Of a stretch of DNA of 64,000 nt, positions 55,506 to 63,551 are shown in pieces. The position numbers and the translations under genes are program-made. The DNA lies in NCBI GenBank assembly GCA_041530395.1, contig CP136945.1, positions 930,001 to 994,000 of the forward strand. Reading direction: 5' to 3'. Below the pieces are notes generated by a model. The model was given only the letters and a program-made list of their open reading frames with translations. It made no database searches and was not told the DNA's origin. Numbering within the stretch: the first letter of the stretch is position 1; each line of letters starts with the position of its first letter. Source of the stretch: Thermosynechococcaceae cyanobacterium Okahandja (GTDB taxonomy: Bacteria; Cyanobacteriota; Cyanobacteriia; Thermosynechococcales; Thermosynechococcaceae).

Positions 55506-58500
55506 CTAACTGCACTCCGGCAAAAAGATCAGCTCAGGATTGGCTAACGCCTCAAGGTTAATAATCTGCTCTTCCCCGGCAAACTCACACAACCCCTCCG
55601 CCACTATCGAGTCTGCTGGCTCCTGACCAAAAAACTCGCGACCCAACTCACCCTCAAAACTTGGGTCATCCGGTGGAACTGGAATAACAGGCTGTGGCGG
55701 GATGACCGGATTGAGCGGTTGAGGCGGCGTTACCGGATTAATCGGCTCTGGTGGGATCGGTGGCGTTGGTGGCGCAGCACTGGTATAAACAAACCCACTA
55801 CCACTGAAGGGCGGCGACTGCGGGTAACTCAGACCAAAGGCTTGGGAGCCACCCATCACCGACCAGCCATTTACATTCCCTTGGGGACTGGTGGCATAGA
55901 CCAGCCAACGATTCCCGGCACCAACCACTAAAGGAGCAGACCCCACATTATTGATGAAGTTTTGGGCAGCCGCAAGGGTGATATTTCCCGAGGCAATGAT
56001 GGGTTGATTGAGCACAATATCCCCAGACAAGGTGCGCAATAGAACCGTATTTGCCTTCTCGATACCTGTGGGGTTTACGGTATCTACCGTTAAGGTGCCG
56101 TTATTCACAACGGTCAGGTTACCTGTTGTATTAGCCGCCAAGGTTTGAATTTGGTTATTAGGATGAGTGAGTTCGGTATTGCCTGTGCCCAGAATTGCCA
56201 GTCCTTGCGCGACGATTGGCTGGGTTTGAGTAACGGCTCCACCTGAATGAAGAGTAAGATTATTGCTGGTGCCTACACTTAAAGCACCATCAATGGCAAT
56301 ACCCCCCCCGTCAGGATTGCGCAGTCGAAGACTGTCACTGAAGGTATGCCCCCCGACGGTAATTGCCCCACTACCATCTGTTCGCCCAATAGTGATCAAA
56401 CGAAAGCCGTCTTGAATGGTGTTGAGTTCGGTTGTGTCTAAATTGAGCGTGCCACTCCCACTGTTTAAGCCAATGGATGTATTTGGTGTCAGGGGTTGGA
56501 TGGTTAAGTTCCCTGTACCGGAAATCGAGAGATCATTCAACCTCATCCGATCTGCTGTCAGGTTAATATTTCCGGTCGTGCCATTGCCAATTAAGTTGCT
56601 CCCTATTTCAGTCCGAATGCCCTCAGCACTGTTTGCGCCTGTGCCTGTGTAGGTGATGTTGCCGCGAGTACTGGTAACTTGGGCACCATCTCTTTGAAAA
56701 ATACCGAAGTTTGATACTCCAGTGCCTTGACCACCAGCGCCTGTAAGAGATATTGCCCCATCGGTGCTAGTAATGGAAGTGTCAGACAATAGAATCCCGT
56801 AGTTATCGTTGCTGCCATTACCACCCGTGCCCGTGTAGGTGATAGCACCACTGCCCGTTGTACGTACTTGGGCACCATCCACTTGAGAAATCCCGAAGTT
56901 TGATACTCCAGTGCCTTGACCAGTGCCTGTGAGACGAATTTCCCCATTAGCGCTAATGATGGAGGTATTGGTACCCAACAATAGAATCCCATAGTTAGTG
57001 TTGATACCATTACCGCCAGTACCCGTGTAGGTGATCGTACCAGTGCCCGTTGTACGTACTTGGGCACCATCCACTTGAGAAATACCATAATTACTGTTAT
57101 CGTCACTCAGCCCTTGGCCATGAAGGCGAATGTTGCCGCCCCCCGCCGTTAAATCAGTCCTATTAAGTCGAATGCCATGAACACTGGACACTGTCCCGAT
57201 CGCCGGCGTATTGGCGGGGTCATTGCCACCTCCGAGAGTTATATCCCCGCCATTGCTGGTAACTGTGGTTCCAGTTAAGCGGATCGCGCCGCCGTTGGTG
57301 GCATCTCGATCAGAATTGAGGATAATAGCCCCTCCTTGCGTGGTGATGCTGCTGCCAGAGTTACCAATAATATCCTGCCCAGCTTGTAAAGTGATTGAGC
57401 CTCCTGTTGAATTTAGGGGAGTATTGCTATCTAGAGTCAGAACACCTGATAGGGCATCAAGATGGATGGTGTTATCACTGCTGAGACCAACTGTGTTGAC
57501 GGTGCCAATGGCAAATCCATTCGCGTCTCGAAAACTAATCACTCCGGTGGTATTGCCCGCCAAGGTGGTGATGTCATTGCTGGGATTGGTGAGAGTAAAT
57601 GAGCCACTCCCCAACAGTTCTAACCCATTCGCCGCTAGCGATTGAGTTTGGCTAACGGCTCCACCCGAATGAAGGGTAAGATTATTGCTGGTGCCTACAC
57701 TTAAAGCACCATCAATGGCAATACCCCCCCCGTCAGGATTGCGCAGTCGAAGACTGTCACTGAAGGTATGCCCCCCGACGGTAATTGCCCCACTACCATC
57801 TGTTCGCCCAATGGTAATCAAACTAAACCCATCTTGAATGGTGTTGAGTTCAGCCGTACTGAGGTTGAGCGTGCCACTAACACTGTTTAAGCCAATCGGT
57901 ATATTTGCTGTCAGAGGTTGGATGGTTAAGCTAGAGTTCCCTGTGCCAGAAATCGAGAGATCATTCAAACTCATCCGATCTGCTGTCAGGTTAATATTTC
58001 CGGTCGTGCCATTGCCAATTAAGTTGCTCCCTGTTTCAGTTCGAATGCCATCCGCTTCATTTGTCCCAGTACCGATATAGTTAATATTGCCACTCGTGGT
58101 TTCAACTGTTGTATTCCCTTGGAAAATCCCTATATTACCTGTTAGGCTAAGACCACCGCTACCCTCAAGCTGAATTTCACCAGTATCATTACTCAAGGTG
58201 CTATCAAAAAAGCGGAGTCCAACATTGTTACTGCCCAAAATGCTATCACCACCAGTACCCAAAATATGAATACGGCCATTAGTATTAGTAACCTTACTCT
58301 CAGCAATAGATACTCCATCACTATTCGTGATAAGGTTTGTAAGACTATCACCGCCGCTACCACATATATCGATATTGCCATCGATATTTTTAATTTCACT
58401 GTTATTGATGATACTGATACCGATGTTGCTTGCTCCAATTAGGCTATTGCCACCAGTACCAGAAAGTTCGATATGTCTCTGCTCGTTTTGAATGATGCTT

Positions 58501-60662
58501 CCTGAGACAATAATGCCAGTATTATTATCTAGAGTTCCCAGTAAAGCACTGCCCCCTTCACCCTCGATCAAGATGTTACCCATTGTATTGGTAATGGTAC
58601 TATTTGTGAGGGTAACACCGGCATTATTCGCACCGATGGGGCTGCTACCGCCAATGCCATCTAAGGAAATTAAACCAGAGTTGCTCAGAATTTGGCTACC
58701 GCTAATACTGATGCCGCTGTTATCCGTAATAGACCCCAAAAGGCGATCGCCCCCTTCACCAATCAAAGAAATATTACCACTAGTGGTTTCAAGGGTGCTG
58801 TTGTTGATGATGCGGATGCCATAGCTATTAGCGGCAACCGTATCCCGACCTTGGCCAATTAAGCTAATGTTACCTTCACCTGAATTCAATTGAGCATTAT
58901 CTAGTAAGATACCGCTATTATTGCCAACTGAGCCAATTGCTGGAGTGATTGAAGGGCTGCTGCCACCTTCTAAAGTAATGTTGCCACCATTACTATTTAG
59001 GGTGGCTCCACTGACAATAATTGCTCCTCCAAGCAAACTATCCACATTAGCATTCAAGACAATATTAAGCTTACTACTGGTAGAAGTAATATTAGCATTC
59101 ACAACAATATTATTAGCAGCAGCTAACGTCAGCGTTGCCTCTCCACCTGTTGTTTTGCTAATCGGGGCATTGACTGTTATATTGCCAGCTTGAAAACCAG
59201 TTGTGCCCGTTGTAATTCTGACGTTGGTTCCTCCATTAAGAGATGTGTTAATGGTTGTATTCAGAACCGTTGCATTATTTGCATTGGGTGTAAAAACGTT
59301 GGGATTACCACCACTGAAACTACCATTGGTGGTGCTTGTAGCATTAATCGTGACATTGCGAGGGTCTAATAACCATATCCCCGGACGACCCAAAGGCGCA
59401 CTGGCATCAACGGTTCCACTTGCTTCTAGCAATTCTCGCCCTGAGGTTTCCACAAAGCCCCCATCTCCACCTAAGGCTCCACCCCGTGCCGTAATCGTGC
59501 CATGAAAGACGGTGCTATTATCCGACCAATTAATCACCGTACCGCCATTGCCTTGGCGGATGGCATTCGCATTCATCACACTCTGGGCATCTACAAACAG
59601 ATGCTGCGCATTAAAACTAGCGTCTAAGCGGTTCGTTCCCGTTGTCCCTCCCAGATAGTCACCCCCCACTAAAATCGTGCCCCCACCCGTCTCGCCAGCC
59701 GCATTGATGCTCGCTCCCACAAGGGCAATATGACTGCCCAACACCTTCACATGCCCGCCCATCCCAGCAGCATTCGCCACCTCTACCGTGCCACCCAGCA
59801 CCGTCGTTGCCCCCGCCATCGGAATGCTTACCTTGTTCGGGTCATGCACAAGGCTAATGGTGCCATCCGCATTCTGAATCACACTGTTGACCCGCTGCTC
59901 GGGTGTGCTCCCTGTCAATAAACTCGGCAGGTCAACAGCGGCAATCTCTCCCCTTAAACGGTCTTGGGGTACCTCTAAGCTCAGAAGCATCCCCTCCTGC
60001 GATACCCGCACCATACCTGTCTCGGGTACCGCCTGTACCGTAACCGTGCCCCCCGGCGCAGATAATGTGCCGGTATTAATCACTTGATGCGCCATCAGGG
60101 TGAGGCTCTGTCCGTCCCGCACACTCAAGTGCCCTTCGTTAATTAAAATTCCCTTGCTGTTGAATTCAAACCCGGTGGGATTACCCAAAAGGTTGGCGTA
60201 GTCATTGCTGGCACTAAACAGGTCGAAGACACCCCCCTCAAAGTGAACCCGGGAGGCGGTACTGGCATGAAAGGCGGCGGGGACGTTTAAGCGGGCATTG
60301 GGACCAAAGACCATCCCCGCAGGGTTCATCAGGTAGAGGTTGCTGTTGCCCCCACTGACTTGAATGAGGCCGTTAATGTAGCTGGCATTGCCGCCATTGA
60401 CCCCGGCAAGGATATTGCGAATGTGGGAATTAGAGAGGAAGTTAGCGGTTTGGCCATTGTTGACACTAAACTCGCGAAAGAGATGAAAGAGGTTTTGACC
60501 ATTGCGAGAGGGGGTGCCACCGCTAATGTTGAACTGTTGCCCCGTTTGGGTGACTTGAGTGCCCGTGCCGTTGGGGTCTGGGGTAATTTGGGCGGTAACG
60601 GCTGAAGGGAGAAGGGTGGCCACTGTGCACAGGAGGCTGACCCACGGATGACGGTAGTGCAT
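55506..60662 (-). CDS. large secreted FHA/TpsA-type adhesin
   Basis: The product of about 1,718 residues starts at the ATG at 60662 (two codons inside the longest frame), with a signal peptide cut near AVTA/QI. The two-partner-secretion domain follows: NLFHLFREFSVNNGQTANF and the NPAGMVFGPNA block, the family's secretion hallmarks. The body is a long stack of beta-helix repeats with VNTNG-like turns, then a Pro-rich linker (PPTPPIPPEPINPVTPPQPL) and a C-terminal tail with two cysteines. The TpsB outer-membrane pore is not in the window. Two 137-bp exact internal repeats are present. The region 58050-59350 is AT-richer than the ends, suggesting imported or newly expanded repeats. Confidence 0.9.
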   Translation of the reverse strand: MHYRHPWVSLLCTVATLLPSAVTAQITPDPNGTGTQVTQTGQQFNISGGTPSRNGQNLFHLFREFSVNNGQTANFLSNSHIRNILAGVNGGNASYINGLIQVSGGNSNLYLMNPAGMVFGPNARLNVPAAFHASTASRVHFEGGVFDLFSASNDYANLLGNPTGFEFNSKGILINEGHLSVRDGQSLTLMAHQVINTGTLSAPGGTVTVQAVPETGMVRVSQEGMLLSLEVPQDRLRGEIAAVDLPSLLTGSTPEQRVNSVIQNADGTISLVHDPNKVSIPMAGATTVLGGTVEVANAAGMGGHVKVLGSHIALVGASINAAGETGGGTILVGGDYLGGTTGTNRLDASFNAQHLFVDAQSVMNANAIRQGNGGTVINWSDNSTVFHGTITARGGALGGDGGFVETSGRELLEASGTVDASAPLGRPGIWLLDPRNVTINATSTTNGSFSGGNPNVFTPNANNATVLNTTINTSLNGGTNVRITTGTTGFQAGNITVNAPISKTTGGEATLTLAAANNIVVNANITSTSSKLNIVLNANVDSLLGGAIIVSGATLNSNGGNITLEGGSSPSITPAIGSVGNNSGILLDNAQLNSGEGNISLIGQGRDTVAANSYGIRIINNSTLETTSGNISLIGEGGDRLLGSITDNSGISISGSQILSNSGLISLDGIGGSSPIGANNAGVTLTNSTITNTMGNILIEGEGGSALLGTLDNNTGIIVSGSIIQNEQRHIELSGTGGNSLIGASNIGISIINNSEIKNIDGNIDICGSGGDSLTNLITNSDGVSIAESKVTNTNGRIHILGTGGDSILGSNNVGLRFFDSTLSNDTGEIQLEGSGGLSLTGNIGIFQGNTTVETTSGNINYIGTGTNEADGIRTETGSNLIGNGTTGNINLTADRMSLNDLSISGTGNSSLTIQPLTANIPIGLNSVSGTLNLSTAELNTIQDGFSLITIGRTDGSGAITVGGHTFSDSLRLRNPDGGGIAIDGALSVGTSNNLTLHSGGAVSQTQSLAANGLELLGSGSFTLTNPSNDITTLAGNTTGVISFRDANGFAIGTVNTVGLSSDNTIHLDALSGVLTLDSNTPLNSTGGSITLQAGQDIIGNSGSSITTQGGAIILNSDRDATNGGAIRLTGTTVTSNGGDITLGGGNDPANTPAIGTVSSVHGIRLNRTDLTAGGGNIRLHGQGLSDDNSNYGISQVDGAQVRTTGTGTITYTGTGGNGINTNYGILLLGTNTSIISANGEIRLTGTGQGTGVSNFGISQVDGAQVRTTGSGAITYTGTGGNGSNDNYGILLSDTSITSTDGAISLTGAGGQGTGVSNFGIFQRDGAQVTSTRGNITYTGTGANSAEGIRTEIGSNLIGNGTTGNINLTADRMRLNDLSISGTGNLTIQPLTPNTSIGLNSGSGTLNLDTTELNTIQDGFRLITIGRTDGSGAITVGGHTFSDSLRLRNPDGGGIAIDGALSVGTSNNLTLHSGGAVTQTQPIVAQGLAILGTGNTELTHPNNQIQTLAANTTGNLTVVNNGTLTVDTVNPTGIEKANTVLLRTLSGDIVLNQPIIASGNITLAAAQNFINNVGSAPLVVGAGNRWLVYATSPQGNVNGWSVMGGSQAFGLSYPQSPPFSGSGFVYTSAAPPTPPIPPEPINPVTPPQPLNPVIPPQPVIPVPPDDPSFEGELGREFFGQEPADSIVAEGLCEFAGEEQIINLEALANPELIFLPECS
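56254..56390. repeat. 137-bp exact direct repeat inside the adhesin gene, copy 1
   Basis: Identical to 57676-57812, including an 8-C tract. Weaker similarity extends on both sides (about 56220-56600 versus 57640-58030), so one repeat unit of roughly 400 bp was duplicated within the gene. Confidence 0.95.
57676..57812. repeat. 137-bp exact direct repeat inside the adhesin gene, copy 2
   Basis: Partner of 56254-56390; spacing is 1,422 bp (474 codons), so deletion between the copies would keep the reading frame. Confidence 0.95.
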
Positions 60663-60782
60663 GAGCAACAGTCCTAGAGAGGTGCTCTACCCGTCCTAGC
60701 CTATAACTGCTGATAGAGTTCCAAACATCAAGGAAACTGTTAAAAAGCTTAATATTGCAGTGGTGGGGTGAGGGTGCGTTAT

Positions 60783-61679
60783 TTATTGAGGGCGAATTCT
60801 CAGCCATGCCTCTAGGTCGGGCAGCGTTTGAAAGTCTAAGAGCGCTTCTCCTAAGGTTTCGAGTTGCTCAAGGGATAGGTCACGAATTTGAGAAACAACC
60901 TCATCCGGCAGATGCCCCAGTCGTCGATGCAATTGACGTAGGATGAGGGAGCAGGCTTCTTCCTGTCGTCCTTCTTGTCGCCCTCGCTGCTCCCCAATTC
61001 GCTCCCCTTCTTGTCGTCCTCGTTCCAATCCTCGTTTCAGTCCTTGTTGTTCTCCTTCTTTGAGGATTTTTTGATACATCACCGATTCCCGCATCATTCC
61101 CTCCCGAAAAATTGACTCGATTAGCTCTTCTTTGTACTGTAACCCAGCCATTAGTTGTACGACGGTACTCAACTCCCGTCGCTCGCTCTCTGGCTCAATT
61201 TGATTCACCCGTTCTGCCACGGCTCGCAGTAGCGCTTCACTATTGCGGGTCTGCCCTAACACGGCAAAGGGCAGCAGTGCCGGATTGCTGAAAAATTGCT
61301 GGGGGTCTTCTTCCCACAGCTTGATGACGCGATAGCGGTGAAGGGTGGTTTCGGTTTCAAAAGCAGCAGGCACGTCAATGGTTGTGCGCCGTAGCAAAAT
61401 CAGCACTTGGACAATCTCGCAGGCGTATTTGCGATGCAGTCGTACCCAATAGTCGAGCATTCTGAGGGGGAGGGGTGGCTCGGTTTGCGGCTCCACTTGA
61501 AATTCAAGATGCAGAATCCGGTCTTGGGTTTGGACAAAGGTGACAGAATCGGCACGGATGGGTTCGAGGCTCAGTTCGGTTTTGAGAATAGAGACCTGAG
61601 GGGAGCTATCCTTAAGGAGCCATTGGGTAAAGGCAGTGGGATACTGTTCGGCGAGGTATTTGCAGAGGTTATCACGCAT
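60783..61679 (-). CDS. Rpn-family PD-(D/E)XK nuclease-like protein, copy B
   Basis: The 298-residue product is nearly identical to copy A at 54576-55448, including Asp44 and Glu59-Phe-Gln61. The main difference is a longer Arg/Gly/Glu repeat in the centre (it adds GERIGEQRG), a sign of replication slippage. I place the start at the ATG at 61679 (MRDNLCKYL), matching copy A. The open frame continues to 61730, but those codons are the leftover 3' end of another rpn copy. It sits 120 bp upstream of the adhesin start, in the same direction. Confidence 0.85.
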   Translation of the reverse strand: MRDNLCKYLAEQYPTAFTQWLLKDSSPQVSILKTELSLEPIRADSVTFVQTQDRILHLEFQVEPQTEPPLPLRMLDYWVRLHRKYACEIVQVLILLRRTTIDVPAAFETETTLHRYRVIKLWEEDPQQFFSNPALLPFAVLGQTRNSEALLRAVAERVNQIEPESERRELSTVVQLMAGLQYKEELIESIFREGMMRESVMYQKILKEGEQQGLKRGLERGRQEGERIGEQRGRQEGRQEEACSLILRQLHRRLGHLPDEVVSQIRDLSLEQLETLGEALLDFQTLPDLEAWLRIRPQ

Positions 61680-61692
61680 ACCCCCCATCCTA

Positions 61693-61760
61693 GAGGGTGC
61701 GTTATTTATTGAGGGCGAGTTCTCAGCCATACCCCTAGGTTAGACAGCGTTTGAAAGTCT
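61693..61760 (-). pseudogene. 3'-end remnant of a third rpn copy
   Basis: The 68 bp repeat the tail of the rpn genes, including the codons for the DFQTL...WLR segment and the sequence after the stop, with several substitutions. No other part of that copy remains. It ends 13 bp before the start of rpn copy B, as if an unequal exchange had fused the end of one unit to the beginning of the next. Confidence 0.75.
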
Positions 61761-61816
61761 TCCCCATTGCACCCCAAGTACGGCAATAGGAACATCCCTT
61801 ACCCAGAAAACCCAAC

Positions 61817-61844
61817 TCGACAGATTTGGTTGGGGCTATAGAAT
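61817..61844 (+). promoter_or_regulatory. hspA promoter
   Basis: TCGACA (61817-61822) and TAGAAT (61839-61844) are 16 bp apart and close to the housekeeping consensus. Transcription should begin near 61851, putting a 90-95 nt leader in front of hspA. No CIRCE element (TTAGCACTC-N9-GAGTGCTAA) is seen here. Confidence 0.55.
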
Positions 61845-61852
61845 AACATTGT

Positions 61853-61934
61853 GAGGAGGAGTAAGGTTAGAAGAGCAGTCTCCTCCTCCGGTGTTAACCC
61901 ACTTGCACTAGTCGGAAACTCAAATATTAGGAGG
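61853..61934 (+). promoter_or_regulatory. hspA 5' leader with competing stems, possible RNA thermometer
   Basis: GAGGAGGAG (61853-61861, at the predicted 5' end) can pair fully with CTCCTCCTC (61880-61888). The same CCTCCT run can instead pair with the ribosome site AGGAGG (61929-61934), which lies 8 nt before the ATG. The two pairings exclude each other, so the leader could expose or hide the ribosome site. An hsp17 thermosensor of different sequence is known in Synechocystis. Whether this one senses heat is untested. Confidence 0.5.
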
Positions 61935-61942
61935 TTGAGACT

Positions 61943-62383
61943 ATGGCACTTGTTCGTTGGGAACCCTTCCGAGAAATTGACACCCTGCAACGGCAAATGA
62001 ACCGTCTCTTTGATGAGCTGCTACCCCTGACCAAAGACACAAGGAACGGTATTACCTTTGTACCGCCCGCAGAAATGGAAGAAACTGGGGATGAAATTCG
62101 CCTCAAACTAGAAATTCCTGGGATGGAGGCCAAAGATCTAAACGTTGAAGTTGCTGCAGAAGCTGTCAGTATCAGCGGTGAACGTAAGTCGGAAACGAAG
62201 ACCGAAGAAAAAGGCGTAACCCGTACTGAATTCCGCTATGGTAAGTTCTCGCGAGTCATTCCGCTACCGGCTCGTATCCAAAACGATAAGGTTCACGCCG
62301 AATATAAAGATGGTGTCCTCACCCTAACACTGCCCAAGGCAGAAGATGAAAAAAGCAAAGTGGTCAAAGTCAACATCGGTTAA
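61943..62383 (+). CDS. hspA: small heat-shock protein (Hsp20/alpha-crystallin)
   Basis: HspA is an ATP-independent chaperone that holds unfolding proteins and, in cyanobacteria, also protects thylakoid membranes. The 146-residue product starts MALVRWEPFREIDTLQRQM, the conserved N-terminal arm. It has the alpha-crystallin domain from about residue 45 to 135, with LKLEIPGMEAKDLNVEV and YKDGVLTLTLPKAE, and a short basic tail. The C-terminal V-x-V (VVKVN) corresponds to the I/V-x-I/V dimer contact. The ribosome site AGGAGG is strong. Confidence 0.95.
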   Translation: MALVRWEPFREIDTLQRQMNRLFDELLPLTKDTRNGITFVPPAEMEETGDEIRLKLEIPGMEAKDLNVEVAAEAVSISGERKSETKTEEKGVTRTEFRYGKFSRVIPLPARIQNDKVHAEYKDGVLTLTLPKAEDEKSKVVKVNIG

Positions 62384-62523
62384 TCCATTCCGCCGGAGGA
62401 GACTCAATATCCTCTCTAGGTGGAGGGAACAACAGGGGCAACCAAGGCAACATTTCAGTCTCCTGATTATATGAGCCTGCCGGTTGCCCTTTCCTTATCC
62501 TTAACTTCTTCGGAGAAATACCC

Positions 62524-62668
62524 ATGAGTACTGCCTTTGAGAAACCACCCGAAAGAAAAATGTGTTCCCGCTGCTTTCAAGGAAGAAAAAAAGCTAGAGG
62601 ATGCCATTAAGCGCCTCCTAGATCGCGGTGTGCCTAAGGAAAATATTTCGGTAGTGCTAAACAGGTAA
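62524..62668 (+). pseudogene. truncated stress-protein gene, frameshifted and cut by an IS1 remnant
   Basis: An ATG at 62524 opens a short stretch (STAFEKPPERK) that shifts frame near 62560 and then reads AFKEEKKLEDAIKRLLDRGV followed by PKENISVV, up to a TAA at 62668. The second piece resembles the first half of YflT/GSP17M-type general stress proteins, which normally continue with a hydrophobic glycine-rich half. Here that half is replaced by IS1-like sequence starting about 12 bp later. It probably belonged to the hspA transcription unit. Confidence 0.5.
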
Positions 62669-62679
62669 GGATGCATTGT

Positions 62680-63069
62680 AAACGACCACATCTCGTCACA
62701 CGGAATGGTTAAACGCCCTTTTTTGGGACCCGCGCCTGCACTTGACGCGGCACGTCCTGATATTTCTGGTTGACATAGCTCTGAAGCCAAGGTTCTGAAA
62801 CGTCTGCCCCTCTGGCAGTTCCGGCTAGGGGAATCTTCTTCAGCAGCAATTTATCAATCAAGGTTTTGGTTGCTGGGTCAATGATTTTATTCTGAGGGTC
62901 TTGCACAAATTGTCTGCCATACTCACGGCATTTAAAGTTCTGTTTACCGTTATGGATTTTGCCGTTTTTGACGACATGACTTGACAGGCAATCAGGGCAG
63001 GTGGGTTGGCAATCAGACATCGGTTTTCTGCTGTTATCCCTTTCATCCTTACATTTTTAGGACCACCAA
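62680..63069 (-). mobile_element. truncated IS1-family element with InsA/InsB frameshift site
   Basis: The minus strand encodes an InsA-like zinc-ribbon and helix-turn-helix protein (62709-63020). It has CPDC followed by CREYG, where relatives have a second Cys in place of Tyr, so one zinc ligand is lost. At its end a run of six As (T6 at 62719-62724) allows a -1 shift. The shifted frame continues GRLTIPCDEMWSF, the start of InsB, and then stops matching near 62681, at the junction with the stress-gene fragment. The right-hand end probably lies near 63069. Not able to transpose on its own. Confidence 0.75.
62709..63020 (-). pseudogene. InsA-like protein of the IS1 remnant
   Basis: The 103-residue frame carries the zinc-ribbon (CPDCLSSHVVKNGKIHNGKQ) and an HTH-like block (IPLAGTARGADVSEPWLQSY), then ends VPKKGV at the slippery site. 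The missing zinc Cys and the absent InsB catalytic part make it non-functional as a transposase; binding of IS1 ends in trans is possible in principle. Confidence 0.75.
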
Positions 63070-63425
63070 ATGGTAAAGTAGGCAGAAGTGATCGATAGCC
63101 TTGAGCCTGTCCGGATTTTCTCCTGTAAAAAACGACCCAGACTGCCGCGCCGATGGTTATCCCGAATTCCAGAAGCAGGTGCCTGAGTATGGCTGCCAGT
63201 GTTGGCGATCGTCATCCCACTATCCTTGCTAGAAGCCAGAATCAAGTATTCTATGATGATAACAACTGCTTCTTGGCAAAAACAGCTATTGCTGAGTCAA
63301 ATCGACACATTCAGTACGATGCTCATCGCTCCCTGAACGCCTCAAGGGTTACATTGACAATCCAGCCGTGCTTTTGGGGTGCTGGGATAGCCCAAAACCC
63401 TTAGTGTACCTTGGTTCCCCGCCAA
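63070..63425. other. 356-bp stretch without recognisable genes
   Basis: Both strands contain short open frames (minus 63057-63245, plus 63153-63404) that match nothing I know and lack good ribosome sites. It is probably leftover sequence next to the IS1 scar. No hairpin-plus-T terminator is obvious before the tRNA. Confidence 0.6.
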
Positions 63426-63499
<74 letters not shown>

Positions 63500-63551
63500 A
63501 TAACTTATTTAAGATAACATTGCAGGCGGCGCCTCTCAAGACTCCGGCATC

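Noticed and set aside
60523-60807. 94-codon minus-strand frame between rpn B and the adhesin
   Set aside because: It begins out of frame in the rpn 3' end and runs into the adhesin signal region in another frame; it is a shadow of the two genes.
62467-62790. 107-codon minus-strand frame as a separate gene
   Set aside because: Its useful part is the -1 frame InsB start of the IS1 remnant; the rest is the antisense of the stress-gene fragment.
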